From the IMG/VR virus record IMGVR_UViG_3300021139_000117, positions 1 to 27,269 of that record: DNA of 27,269 nucleotides. One strand, given 5' to 3'. This stretch comes from a virus. Below, one piece after another: positions 1 through 8,099 of this stretch; position 1 is the stretch's first letter; each line of letters begins with the position of its first letter. The notes below the pieces were generated by a model that searched no databases, was not told the DNA's origin, and worked only from the letters and a program-made list of their open reading frames with translations. Made by a program: the position numbers and the translations under genes.

Positions 1-662
1 GCAGCCAAAGAAGAAAGACTTAAAAGAATTTCTTGATCGATCTCAGCTGTGATCTCTTGTGCGAGAGCAGCCATGATTTCAGCTTCTACGTCGATACCAT
101 GCATAGCTTGTGCGTCTTGAGCAGATTCAAATGTCCAACGAGCTTGTAACTTGCGTGTCTTAGCTTCAACAGCTTGTTTCAAGATCTGGATGGAAATTTG
201 CTTACCGCCAGTACCTTCCATTGTCGCTGTGTTGTTACCGGTATAACCGTTAGCTTGACTTTGATCAAATGGCAATGTGGAGTATGCTGTAGCAATGGTA
301 AATGGGCTTAGGGCTTCTTGACCAGCTGATACAGAAGTTGCAGCAAGACTATTGTCCTGGAGTGACTGTGCATAACGTACACGCAATGTATGGATCTGGC
401 TTACAGGTCCTGTCATTGGTTGTACACCTACCAACTCGTTAGCGATAACTGTTGGCATTACACGTCGAATCACTGGCAGAATTACACGGTTAAGTGTAGC
501 AATGTTTCCTGATGCTGTGGAACCCGATGTAGCATTCTCTTTCAAGTACTTACGGGTGTTTTCTAGGATTACACTCATGGATGAACGCTTTGAGCCTTGT
601 AGGCCTTCTAGCAATGCATCTTTAGTTTCGCCCCAGCGGCTTTCTAATAATTGTTGTGACAT
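1..662 (-). CDS. 23: Major capsid protein gp23, N-terminal part (runs off left edge)
   Basis: This is the shell-forming major head protein of T4-like phages. About 220 codons are present; the C-terminus lies beyond position 1. The translation starts MSQQLLESRWGETKDALLEG and includes VIRRVMPTVIANELVGVQPM, the block that is conserved in T4-like gp23 just after the protease-removed N-terminal piece. The ATG at 662-660 is preceded by a GGGAG ribosome site (about 666-670). T4 gp23 loses 65 N-terminal residues during head maturation; here only about 42 residues precede a plausible gp21-type site (LKE at residues 40-42, then Asn), so the removed piece looks short. It follows gp22 by 22 bp in the standard 20-21-22-23 order. 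Codon use is less AT-rich than in the tail genes, as expected of the most abundant virion protein. Identity is firm from the conserved block and the context. Confidence 0.95.
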   Translation of the reverse strand, partial: MSQQLLESRWGETKDALLEGLQGSKRSSMSVILENTRKYLKENATSGSTASGNIATLNRVILPVIRRVMPTVIANELVGVQPMTGPVSQIHTLRVRYAQSLQDNSLAATSVSAGQEALSPFTIATAYSTLPFDQSQANGYTGNNTATMEGTGGKQISIQILKQAVEAKTRKLQARWTFESAQDAQAMHGIDVEAEIMAALAQEITAEIDQEILLSLSSLA

Positions 663-684
663 TTAAGTCTCCCTATTTTCTTTT

Positions 685-1782
685 TTACAGCCCTGCCAAA
701 CGCTTTAAGTCAATAACGTTGCTGTTTTCTTCAGCTTCGTCATCTTGCTCTTGGCGGACAGATTTATCACCAGTTGCTTCAGTTAATGTTTCAGTAATTA
801 CTGGACGAGCTTTTACCGAACGATTCTCTAATACAGCTGGTAGATACTTTTCAAAAGCGTTTTTCAAACGTGGAGTTTGTACGCTTTCAAGCAAATTGCG
901 CATTACTTCCGCTTTCTCTTCGTTTAGAGGAGAAAGTAGTTCATCCATTAGCTTACTACGCTCATTGGATTCTTTAGTAATACGTAATTCACGTTCTTTG
1001 GATTCGACAAGAACAGTTGCTTTCTTGGCGAATTTGATGGCTTCTGACAGTTTGGCATCTTTGGCAGCAATAACATCATGCAATTTACGAACTTCGGCTT
1101 TTTCATTTAAATGAGTAGCTCCAAATTCTGCTGAGTATGCTTCAAAAATACGACGACCAAAATTGTTCTCGCGAGCAACTTGGATGTCTTCTTTTAACTG
1201 GCCGAGTTCAGCCTTGAGATGCTTGGAAACAGCATGTGTCATCTTGTTAGCAGATTCTTTTACGAAACGTGCTTTTAAGCCTTCTAACTGTTGACGTGCA
1301 TTGGAAACTAAGCGAACTTTTGTTTCAACTACATCACGTTTGTCTTGGGCAAATTCTTGGATTTCACGAGCCAACGCATGAACGATAAAGCCTTCCAATT
1401 TCTGGAGACCTTCGTTATGTGTTTTACGGTCTCGGCGCAACTCGCCAATTTCTTCAGCCAATTTAGAAACCATAAAGTTATTAAACTTTACTCCGGATTC
1501 TTTCATTTTGCCTTGAAACTTGACACGGTCTTCTGCAAGTGCCAACTTTTCAGCTTTTACTTGCTCAACTTCTGCGATGAGACTTTCTGTTACCATACGA
1601 TCTAGGGCTTCCACCATCACTTGTTTGTCATGCTCATAGCGTTGTGCAAACTCTTCGCGGAGTTCTGCACGTGCTTGTTCTTTAGCTTCAACTAACTTGG
1701 CTTCCCAAGCTTCATTGATTTCTGAACGTGCTTCTTCAGTAACAAGCTCACTATCTAGTAACGGTTTTAGTGCGTCTAGCAT
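685..1782 (-). CDS. 22: Prohead scaffold (core) protein gp22
   Basis: This is the internal scaffold on which the T4-type prohead assembles and which gp21 degrades before DNA packaging. The 365-aa product starts MLDALKPLLDSELVTEEARS, the usual opening of T4-like gp22. It is almost entirely charged alpha-helix with long heptad-like runs, and has an acidic, low-complexity C-terminal part before a final NVIDLKRLAGL. It is longer than T4 gp22 (269 aa). The ATG at 1782-1780 was chosen over an upstream in-frame TTG (1797) because AAGGAA lies just before it and it begins one base after the gp21 stop. Several L/I-x-E tripeptides (for example LKAE followed by Leu) could be gp21 cleavage sites. Its place between gp21 and gp23 supports the call. 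Confidence 0.92.
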   Translation of the reverse strand: MLDALKPLLDSELVTEEARSEINEAWEAKLVEAKEQARAELREEFAQRYEHDKQVMVEALDRMVTESLIAEVEQVKAEKLALAEDRVKFQGKMKESGVKFNNFMVSKLAEEIGELRRDRKTHNEGLQKLEGFIVHALAREIQEFAQDKRDVVETKVRLVSNARQQLEGLKARFVKESANKMTHAVSKHLKAELGQLKEDIQVARENNFGRRIFEAYSAEFGATHLNEKAEVRKLHDVIAAKDAKLSEAIKFAKKATVLVESKERELRITKESNERSKLMDELLSPLNEEKAEVMRNLLESVQTPRLKNAFEKYLPAVLENRSVKARPVITETLTEATGDKSVRQEQDDEAEENSNVIDLKRLAGL

Positions 1783-1783
1783 T

Positions 1784-2437
1784 TTATTTTCCTTCAATCT
1801 TAAGATCTTTAATCAACTTTAATACTTCGTTTTTCAAATATCTCTGTACTTTGTTGTCCTGTCCTGCTTCTTTTGCCATCTCAAAGATTCTATGACCGTG
1901 CTTCATGTTAATGAGGCCTTCATAGATAGCTGTTGGATACGCATTGGGCGCAGAAGGCTGGGCAACCACATCCACAGTGACAATTTCAAAGTCACTGACA
2001 TGTCCGTTATGGTCGTTTACATTTCCTGATCCACGACTACTAACACCTAATTTAACACCACTGTCCAACATTGTTTTTACTAATGTTCCCATTGGTGTTG
2101 GTAATACTTTTAATTTTCCGTAACCACAAGGACCTTCCATCCACATGTTGCAAATCATGTGACTTACGCGATCTAAATTAATTTTTAAATCATCCGGATG
2201 GTCCACTTCTCCCAAAACTGAATGTCCAGTTTTAATTTGCTCATTGATAGTATCTACTGCTTTAGAAATTTCATGTACTGGATAGATACGTTCATTTGCA
2301 TTGCGAACTCCGCCCTCAATACAAATACCCTTCATGTAAAGAGTTTTGCCGGATCCATCGGCAGCTTCCTCAGTGAGCAATTCAATGCCCGCCTGAGTGA
2401 AGCTTAGATGTTCCTTAAGATAAGTGTTGCGAGCCAT
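1784..2437 (-). CDS. 21: Prohead core protease gp21
   Basis: This is the serine protease that matures the T4-type prohead by cutting scaffold and capsid proteins after L/I-x-E motifs. The 217-aa sequence carries a GEVDHP block (His80) and a later LGVSSRGSG block (Ser133/Ser134), the arrangement of catalytic His then Ser seen in T4 gp21 and related phage prohead proteases. An Asp in the following EIVTVDVVAQPSAPNA segment (about residue 156) may complete the site. The length is close to that of T4 gp21 (212 aa). The ATG at 2437 has no strong ribosome site, and the upstream gene stops 9 bases earlier, so translational coupling is likely. It sits in the conserved head cluster directly before gp22. 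The assignment of individual catalytic residues is by motif only. Confidence 0.93.
   Translation of the reverse strand: MARNTYLKEHLSFTQAGIELLTEEAADGSGKTLYMKGICIEGGVRNANERIYPVHEISKAVDTINEQIKTGHSVLGEVDHPDDLKINLDRVSHMICNMWMEGPCGYGKLKVLPTPMGTLVKTMLDSGVKLGVSSRGSGNVNDHNGHVSDFEIVTVDVVAQPSAPNAYPTAIYEGLINMKHGHRIFEMAKEAGQDNKVQRYLKNEVLKLIKDLKIEGK
1789..1794 (-). promoter_or_regulatory. Ribosome binding site that fixes the gp22 start
   Basis: AAGGAA on the minus strand lies 6 bases before the ATG at 1782, inside the last codons of gp21. It favours that ATG over the in-frame TTG at 1797 and suggests coupled translation of gp21 and gp22. Confidence 0.7.
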
Positions 2438-2446
2438 ATCTATGGA

Positions 2447-3598
2447 TTAACCTTTTGGGAAAGGTGTGCGTGTGTTAACACCAGTTGCTTGGGCCAAATG
2501 TGGCTTAGTTGCTGGTTCTTGCTTGCTACCGTCTTTTGCTGGGACGTTTTTAAACTTGTTTGCGCCTGGAAGATCGCCACGACCTTTGTCAGCATAACTT
2601 GTTGGAGCTTTGTAAGCGGATGTGCCATCTGGATTAGCTTCAGATGCTACATTGCGTACTGGAGCACCTTGCATTCCGGCTTTACCAGAGTTAAAAGCTG
2701 TCGTTGAACGTGTGTTTGTTCCGGCTGGCTCTGTTGTAACTGGCTTAGGAGCAGCTGGCAAACTAATGTTTTCACGCATTGGCTCGTCATGGAATTCACT
2801 TGTGTCGTCGTCAGCATAAGCATCGCCGCCTACTTCATCATCATTTGGTTCCATATCAAATTCATCTTCGCCGCCTTCGTGATCTTCGTCACCCATAAGT
2901 TGCTCAAATTCAGCCATTAATTCGTCAAGTTTGTCTTCGAGATCAACTACGCGATCTTCTAAACCTTCTTCATCATGATCATGTTCCATATCATGTGTCA
3001 TATCTTTGCCGTCTTCTTCAGCTTCGTCATCAAACTCAGCATCTGATTCTTCATACATACCAGATTCATCAGTTTCAACTTCACTCATTAAATCTTCGGA
3101 AGCGTTACCGGAAGTGTCATCCATGCCTTCACTTAATCCAGCACCGCCTTGCTTGGCTTGCAACGCAGCCATAACTTTTTTCAACATTTCACTTTGCGGA
3201 GTACTAGCACCACCTGCTTGTGATAATTTCATAGCTTGGTCAAGTAAATCTTTTATTTTAGCTTCATTAGGATTAGCAGGAGCACTTGATCCATCATGCT
3301 CATCACTACCTGAATGCTTTTCTAATTCGTTTTGTGCGTTACTGCCCATAATGGCTCCGCCTAAACCTGCGCCAAGACTGCCGAGAACGCCGCCGCCCAT
3401 TGCGCGATTAGCTTTATAAGCACCATAACCACCTAGTGCTCCGCCGATCAAACCTTCTTCTACCTCATCTTCTTCACTCATAAGGTTTTCATAAATCTCA
3501 CGACTTTTTTCTACTACGATGTCGTGGAATAATTCTTTAGCTTTCGCTTCTTCATCGTTAATTACATATTCAATTAACTGTTCAAATTTCGATGTCAT
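2447..3598 (-). CDS. Acidic prohead core protein, gp67-like
   Basis: The 383-aa product sits between portal and protease genes, where T4 keeps the small prohead core proteins gp67 and gp68. Its N-terminus (residues 1-40, with FEQLIEYV and AKELFHDIV) matches my recollection of the short helical start of T4 gp67, followed as in gp67 by a strongly acidic region (about residues 155-290). Between them is a glycine-zipper-like stretch (residues 50-86, including GGALGGYGAYKANRAMGGG), which T4 core proteins are not known to have. A short coiled coil (DRVVDLEDKLDELMAEFEQL) lies in the acidic part, and the last 100 residues are basic and Pro/Gly/Thr-rich. A strong AAGGAG ribosome site precedes the ATG. 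The role as a core component cut by gp21 is inferred from position and composition. Confidence 0.75.
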   Translation of the reverse strand: MTSKFEQLIEYVINDEEAKAKELFHDIVVEKSREIYENLMSEEDEVEEGLIGGALGGYGAYKANRAMGGGVLGSLGAGLGGAIMGSNAQNELEKHSGSDEHDGSSAPANPNEAKIKDLLDQAMKLSQAGGASTPQSEMLKKVMAALQAKQGGAGLSEGMDDTSGNASEDLMSEVETDESGMYEESDAEFDDEAEEDGKDMTHDMEHDHDEEGLEDRVVDLEDKLDELMAEFEQLMGDEDHEGGEDEFDMEPNDDEVGGDAYADDDTSEFHDEPMRENISLPAAPKPVTTEPAGTNTRSTTAFNSGKAGMQGAPVRNVASEANPDGTSAYKAPTSYADKGRGDLPGANKFKNVPAKDGSKQEPATKPHLAQATGVNTRTPFPKG

Positions 3599-3629
3599 TT
3601 ATTTCTCCTTTAGATGGCTCGTGAAAGTA

Positions 3630-3648
3630 TTTAACTGTTATAGTTAAA
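3630..3648. repeat. Short inverted repeat upstream of the acidic core gene
   Basis: TTTAACT and AGTTAAA are separated by five bases, in the 96-bp gap between the 72-aa gene and the acidic core gene. No T-run follows on the minus strand, so it does not look like a terminator. It could be a leader hairpin or an operator half-site pair; the function is unknown. Confidence 0.35.
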
Positions 3649-3694
3649 AACTAGTATATAATGACTAAAAAATGGTTATTTTATGCGGGTTTTA

Positions 3695-3913
3695 TTACGC
3701 TGCCGGCTGCATGGGCGGGGAGTATTGCATACTTAAAAATTTTAATTTATTTTGAAATTCTATTTCACGAAGTTCATTCATTTTACGCAATTTGTTTAAT
3801 TGTTTTAATGTAAGACGAGATTTTCTCAGTTGGCCCATTTCTGGTTGTGTATTATCTTGTGATAAATCCTGGTATGCACTAGGGCTGCGGTCGTAAAGTT
3901 CGTTAAGAATCAT
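3695..3913 (-). CDS. Small basic protein downstream of the portal gene
   Basis: This 72-aa protein has no function I can name. Its centre, roughly residues 28-55 (LRKSRLTLKQLNKLRKMNEL and following), is a basic amphipathic helix rich in Leu, Lys and Arg; the C-terminus is Met/Pro-rich. Small proteins with a similar LRKMNEL-type helix are common in this position in marine T4-like phages, as far as I recall. It lies between gp20 and the acidic core gene, the place T4 uses for core protein gp67, so a role in prohead assembly is plausible but inferred. The start at 3913 is preceded by an AATAAATA late-promoter-like sequence and has no good ribosome site. Confidence 0.75.
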   Translation of the reverse strand: MILNELYDRSPSAYQDLSQDNTQPEMGQLRKSRLTLKQLNKLRKMNELREIEFQNKLKFLSMQYSPPMQPAA

Positions 3914-3921
3914 AGTAATAT

Positions 3922-3929
3922 TATTTATT
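3922..3929 (-). promoter_or_regulatory. Possible late promoter AATAAATA before the 72-aa gene
   Basis: Minus-strand AATAAATA differs by one base from the T4 late consensus TATAAATA and lies 8 bases before the ATG at 3913. In an AT-rich genome it could be chance. If real, the mRNA would have a leader of only a few bases. Confidence 0.3.
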
Positions 3930-3942
3930 CAATTGAATTAAA

Positions 3943-5781
3943 TCAAGCGCCAGCTGTTTGACCGGCTGGGGAACCAGCGCCGCCAGCACCGGGAGCAGGA
4001 TTAGGTACTGCCGCAGGTCCAGCACCAGTATCAGTTTCAGCTTGCCCTAAATTAGTATCGGTCATTTCAGCACCTGTAGATAAATCTGCTTCAATACCTG
4101 CGGGATTTATGCCTACAGAACGTAAATCTTGTCCGGTACTAGTAACTAGGTCAGCAAGATCACGTTCTTCTTTCCATAATGTTTCATTCTCAAGAATTTC
4201 TTCTTTGCTTAGGCCCAAATAACGCTCTAGCATAAAGCGTTTACTGAGGTAGTTAAGTGGTTCAATAGCTGTAAATGTAGCAACGCGAGCAGTATCAAGC
4301 TCAGATTGACGATAACTTGCAAAGTTTTGTGGTTCTGTTAAGCTAACATCAAACAAACTACTGTCAATATTAAAGCCTCTCCAATGTAAAAACAGTTTAA
4401 ATTCTTCATTTAACTTCTGCATAATCAGCTTTTGTAGGCGTTCACAGTACTTGTTAAAGCGGAATTCTTGTATTAATGCTGTTCCTACACGTCCATCATT
4501 AGTTGTAGCGCCACTATCATCAGGACCAGTTGGCAAATAACTACTTGGCACACGCAAACCACGTGCCATTTTATTGTTAAAATATTTTAAATCGTCAATT
4601 TCACCTAAATTTTTGCCGCCTTCTAGGATACTAACACTACTACCGGCACCATCTCTTGTTTTTGGAAAGAAATAATCTTCATTTACAGCCAGTGGGTTAT
4701 AACTGGCGTCCATCATGTTGTTACCACCGCCCGTTGTAGTAGGGATTCTGCGCTGATGCATTTCATTTTTAACACGCTCAACAAATTGCATAGCCATATG
4801 ACTTGGCATATTACCCACATCAATACTGAATACTCGACGTTCAGGCGCCCGTTGAACACGATAAATAAGTATTGAATCTTCTAATAGCTCTTTTTGTTTG
4901 TAAACTTTAAAAATATTTTCAAGAATACTTTGTCCAAACGGCCAAAAGTAATCTAATCCTTCATTTAAACTCAAATGCACAACATGTTTAGCGTCAATAC
5001 ATGATTCATTCATGGCTTGTGTAAAACGACTATTGCCAGAACCACCACCAGCTCCGCCACCAGCTCCCCCATTAGGAGCATTATAGTTATTGCCAGTGGT
5101 AACTGAACCAGTTGAACGACTTACATAGTAATCTGATGTTGTTTTTGCTGCCATACTCATGTTTTGAAAGTTGGGATTGATGTCTCGAATAACATATTGT
5201 TCGGGACGTTTGCCTTCTGATTCGTTAACAATAATACGTGCAACTTTAATCATGTCAACCCAGTACATTTCAAATGTTTCCGGATCACGAACAAACACTT
5301 GATCACCGTACTTAATAGTATTACGGAATAATTTGAATATGCGTTGATCTAATTTATTAAGTTTAGTCCATTGTTTTAATTGTTTTGTAATAATTTCTAC
5401 TTCGTGATCAGTAGGTTTATCTTTAAAATGAACATCAAAGGGAGTTTCATTATCTGTATTAGCTTGTGTGCTAAATTCAGCAATAATATCTAAACAAGCA
5501 TTAACTTCACTGTCACAATCCATATTTTCATATTGATTATAACGTTCTAATCTGTTTGGGTGACCAGAATATACTTCTGGCAAGCGTGATGCATAGTTAC
5601 GGAAAGCAAATTCATTACGATTGCTGCCTTCTTGATCAGCACCTGTGCGATTATAACCCGGTAAACCAAAGTTATTTTTGCCAGAAATTGGACTTAGTTG
5701 TCCTAGCTGATTTACATCAGCGACTTTAAAATATTTGCGCCAGCCGCCATTGCGACCATTACGTCCGTCTGTAGTTGCCAT
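3943..5781 (-). CDS. 20: Portal vertex protein gp20
   Basis: This is the dodecameric portal of the head: DNA entry and exit channel, docking site of the terminase, and start point of head assembly. The 612-aa length is near T4 gp20 (524 aa). Conserved gp20 stretches are clear: ENMDCDSEVNACLDIIAEFS near the N-terminus, NTIKYGDQVFVRD, ILIYRVQRAPERRVFSIDVG, and VPSSYLPTGPDDSGATTNDG before the C-terminal helices. Residues about 228-250 form a Gly/Asn/Ala-rich insert (GGAGGGAGGG), probably a flexible surface loop. The last 40 residues are Pro/Gly/Ala-rich and probably disordered. The gene heads the leftward head-assembly run, and the next gene upstream ends 18 bp before its start. Confidence 0.96.
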   Translation of the reverse strand: MATTDGRNGRNGGWRKYFKVADVNQLGQLSPISGKNNFGLPGYNRTGADQEGSNRNEFAFRNYASRLPEVYSGHPNRLERYNQYENMDCDSEVNACLDIIAEFSTQANTDNETPFDVHFKDKPTDHEVEIITKQLKQWTKLNKLDQRIFKLFRNTIKYGDQVFVRDPETFEMYWVDMIKVARIIVNESEGKRPEQYVIRDINPNFQNMSMAAKTTSDYYVSRSTGSVTTGNNYNAPNGGAGGGAGGGSGNSRFTQAMNESCIDAKHVVHLSLNEGLDYFWPFGQSILENIFKVYKQKELLEDSILIYRVQRAPERRVFSIDVGNMPSHMAMQFVERVKNEMHQRRIPTTTGGGNNMMDASYNPLAVNEDYFFPKTRDGAGSSVSILEGGKNLGEIDDLKYFNNKMARGLRVPSSYLPTGPDDSGATTNDGRVGTALIQEFRFNKYCERLQKLIMQKLNEEFKLFLHWRGFNIDSSLFDVSLTEPQNFASYRQSELDTARVATFTAIEPLNYLSKRFMLERYLGLSKEEILENETLWKEERDLADLVTSTGQDLRSVGINPAGIEADLSTGAEMTDTNLGQAETDTGAGPAAVPNPAPGAGGAGSPAGQTAGA

Positions 5782-5799
5782 AGTTTATTATTTAGCCTA

Positions 5800-8091
5800 T
5801 TATGCTTGCTGCTGTAATATCTTTTCTGATGTGCCCACTTGTTTTTGTAAACTGCTGATTAATAAATCTAATTTTGCTATTTTCATGCTCATTAAATTAT
5901 CATTTTCATCAGGTTGCTCATTTTTAGCATATTGCACTGGTATTTTATTTCCATCAGGCAACGGAACCACTGGTTTAGTATTGGCCAATGTTGAATTATA
6001 TCCACTTGATGGTCCACTTAATTTTTTACCAATTTCTGGAGCATTACCTGCCACAGTGGTGCCCCCGTTTTTATTAAGATCTCCTAGCCATTTTTGAGCA
6101 TACGTATCGGCTGTCATTCCTTTATTAGCAGCCAACGCACTAGCAGACATTTTACCTTGAGCGTTTCCAGTATACCATGTTTTTGGTACAGCAGTTAGGT
6201 CTCCATTATTTTTTGCCAGTATTTCTTCTACATATTTTCGAGCTACCTGATCTTGAATTTCAGGTGGTGCTAAGTTAGCACTAAGAAATTCTTTTCCTAC
6301 ATTATATTTTTTTACAAGTGATTGCCAAGTACTATCAATAAATTGATATGCGCCAGATGCTGAAGATCCTTTAGCTTTGATTTGATAATTTCCACCAGAT
6401 TCTCTTTGCCGAATCGTTGCCAATATCTTTTCAAGTATACCAGGAGATGCTGCACTCGCTCCGGCAGCCGCACCGCCCCCACTCATTAAGTTATTAAAAA
6501 AGTTGCCTACGCTAGACCCCCCGCCTGGACTGCCGCCTGGACCTCCGCCCAAAGATCTCGTGGCTCCACCAGCACTACCTGCCGCTCCGGCGGTGCCTCC
6601 ACCAAATCCTAACGCTTGTCCTATTTTTGCTGGCAAGGAGGTACCACCGCCAACTTGACCTCCTTTACCAAGTACTGGATTTGACATACTGACTAATTGT
6701 TGAGCGGCATCAGATAAATTTGCAAATCCTGTGGCAACAGGAACAATGCCTTGATTAAGTAATAAATCCAATGTTTGAGTTGTATCTCTTTGATTTTCTC
6801 TAATTTTTACTTGATTTTTTACTCCTTCATCGCCTCCTGCTTTTGCGTCGTTTTGTTGTTTGGTTGCCTTTTCATAATTTTCTTGAGCATCTTGTTTATT
6901 GGTACTTGCCAATTTTACCATTCCCGGAATATCACCAAAAGTTTCCCCTGCTTTACCACCATATTTTCCCATGGTAGTTGAAATTTTATCCATTGTTTCT
7001 CTAGAGTCTTGACCTTGAGCTGCAAAAACATCTGCGATTTTCTTTGTGGGATCTTTTACTGTTTTTATAGTTGTACTAAAAGCTCTTTTATAAGCCTGAG
7101 CTTGATCACTAACACTACCAGAAAATGCCAATGCCAACCCATCTGCTATCTTTTGGTTTCCATTTGCAGACGCATTTACAAAAGCAGCCTGTTCTTTATC
7201 TAATTGTTCTTTGGCAGCTTGTCCGTCGGCACCGCCTTTGTTTATTCTTTGTTTTAATTCGTATACATGAGCCGAATATTCTTGTTGTGCTAACTCGTGT
7301 TCCATCAATTCATTTTGTTTTTTGGAATTCATGCCAGTTAATCTAGTTAATCTATCTTGTTCATCAATAAAAGCACTGGCACTTTCTTTCAATTCCTGTA
7401 AGGATTGCGTTCTCGATGATCCGCTTAGTTGCTGTCTTTTTATATAATTTACTATACCAGAATTTATATCCGTTTGGGTCAATCCCATGTTCATAAATTC
7501 AGTTTCTAATTCAGAATTTGTAATTGCGTTTGACACATCAGCAAAGTTTTTTGCTCCATCTGCTGCCGTGCCACCAAATCTTGCCAAAGTTTCAGCATTT
7601 TGTTTTAATAAATTTCCGTATTCGGAAATTTGTGCCACTGTGTATCCAGATTTTTGAAGATTTTTAAATGTGTCATCCATTCCAACTGCCAAACCTGAAC
7701 GACTTATATCTCTAAAAGCATCAAATAATCCATCTGCTTGCTGATTAATTAATGGTATTGCAAAAGCCGCTGCATCAGCGGCTGCTTTGGCTCCTTTACC
7801 AAATTTTCCAGTTGTTTCTAAATAATTTCCTAAATCAGTTAGTCCTTTAGCAGTTACCTCATTATACGCACTGAGTCCTTCCTTGCCTGCCATTAAGTCT
7901 GATCCCAATTTTACAGCAGAATCTTTTAATGTTTTATTGCCAGCACCTGTATCACCAGCGTATTGAGTAATACTGCGCTGAGCAGCTTTTATGCGTTGAG
8001 ACAAATCATCAGAAATTGGGCGATGAGCCGCTATTGCTTGATTATATTCATCTATTATTTGTTGGTATTCTTCGGAACTATAATTAGCCAT
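5800..8091 (-). CDS. Large virion protein with transglycosylase-like domain (tape-measure-like paralogue A)
   Basis: The 763-aa protein has three parts. Residues 1-480 are helical and clearly homologous to the next gene: ISRSGLAVGMDDTFKNLQ (129-146), an LTRLTGMNSKKQNELMEHEL block and QRDTTQTLDLLLNQGI. A Gly/Ala/Ser-rich linker follows. Residues about 550-675 resemble a lytic transglycosylase/lysozyme-like fold: TIRQRESGGNYQ with the likely catalytic Glu at about 563, then ASGAYQFIDSTWQSL. The last 75 residues (GPSSGYNSTL, VVPLPDGNKIPVQ, then a helix) recall the C-termini of phage tail tape-measure proteins. It probably acts in the virion, opening peptidoglycan during DNA entry. The context beside gp26/gp51-like chaperones suggests a tape-measure or hub role, which is inference. 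It starts 8 bp after its paralogue ends. Confidence 0.85.
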   Translation of the reverse strand: MANYSSEEYQQIIDEYNQAIAAHRPISDDLSQRIKAAQRSITQYAGDTGAGNKTLKDSAVKLGSDLMAGKEGLSAYNEVTAKGLTDLGNYLETTGKFGKGAKAAADAAAFAIPLINQQADGLFDAFRDISRSGLAVGMDDTFKNLQKSGYTVAQISEYGNLLKQNAETLARFGGTAADGAKNFADVSNAITNSELETEFMNMGLTQTDINSGIVNYIKRQQLSGSSRTQSLQELKESASAFIDEQDRLTRLTGMNSKKQNELMEHELAQQEYSAHVYELKQRINKGGADGQAAKEQLDKEQAAFVNASANGNQKIADGLALAFSGSVSDQAQAYKRAFSTTIKTVKDPTKKIADVFAAQGQDSRETMDKISTTMGKYGGKAGETFGDIPGMVKLASTNKQDAQENYEKATKQQNDAKAGGDEGVKNQVKIRENQRDTTQTLDLLLNQGIVPVATGFANLSDAAQQLVSMSNPVLGKGGQVGGGTSLPAKIGQALGFGGGTAGAAGSAGGATRSLGGGPGGSPGGGSSVGNFFNNLMSGGGAAAGASAASPGILEKILATIRQRESGGNYQIKAKGSSASGAYQFIDSTWQSLVKKYNVGKEFLSANLAPPEIQDQVARKYVEEILAKNNGDLTAVPKTWYTGNAQGKMSASALAANKGMTADTYAQKWLGDLNKNGGTTVAGNAPEIGKKLSGPSSGYNSTLANTKPVVPLPDGNKIPVQYAKNEQPDENDNLMSMKIAKLDLLISSLQKQVGTSEKILQQQA

Positions 8092-8099
8092 AATTTATA

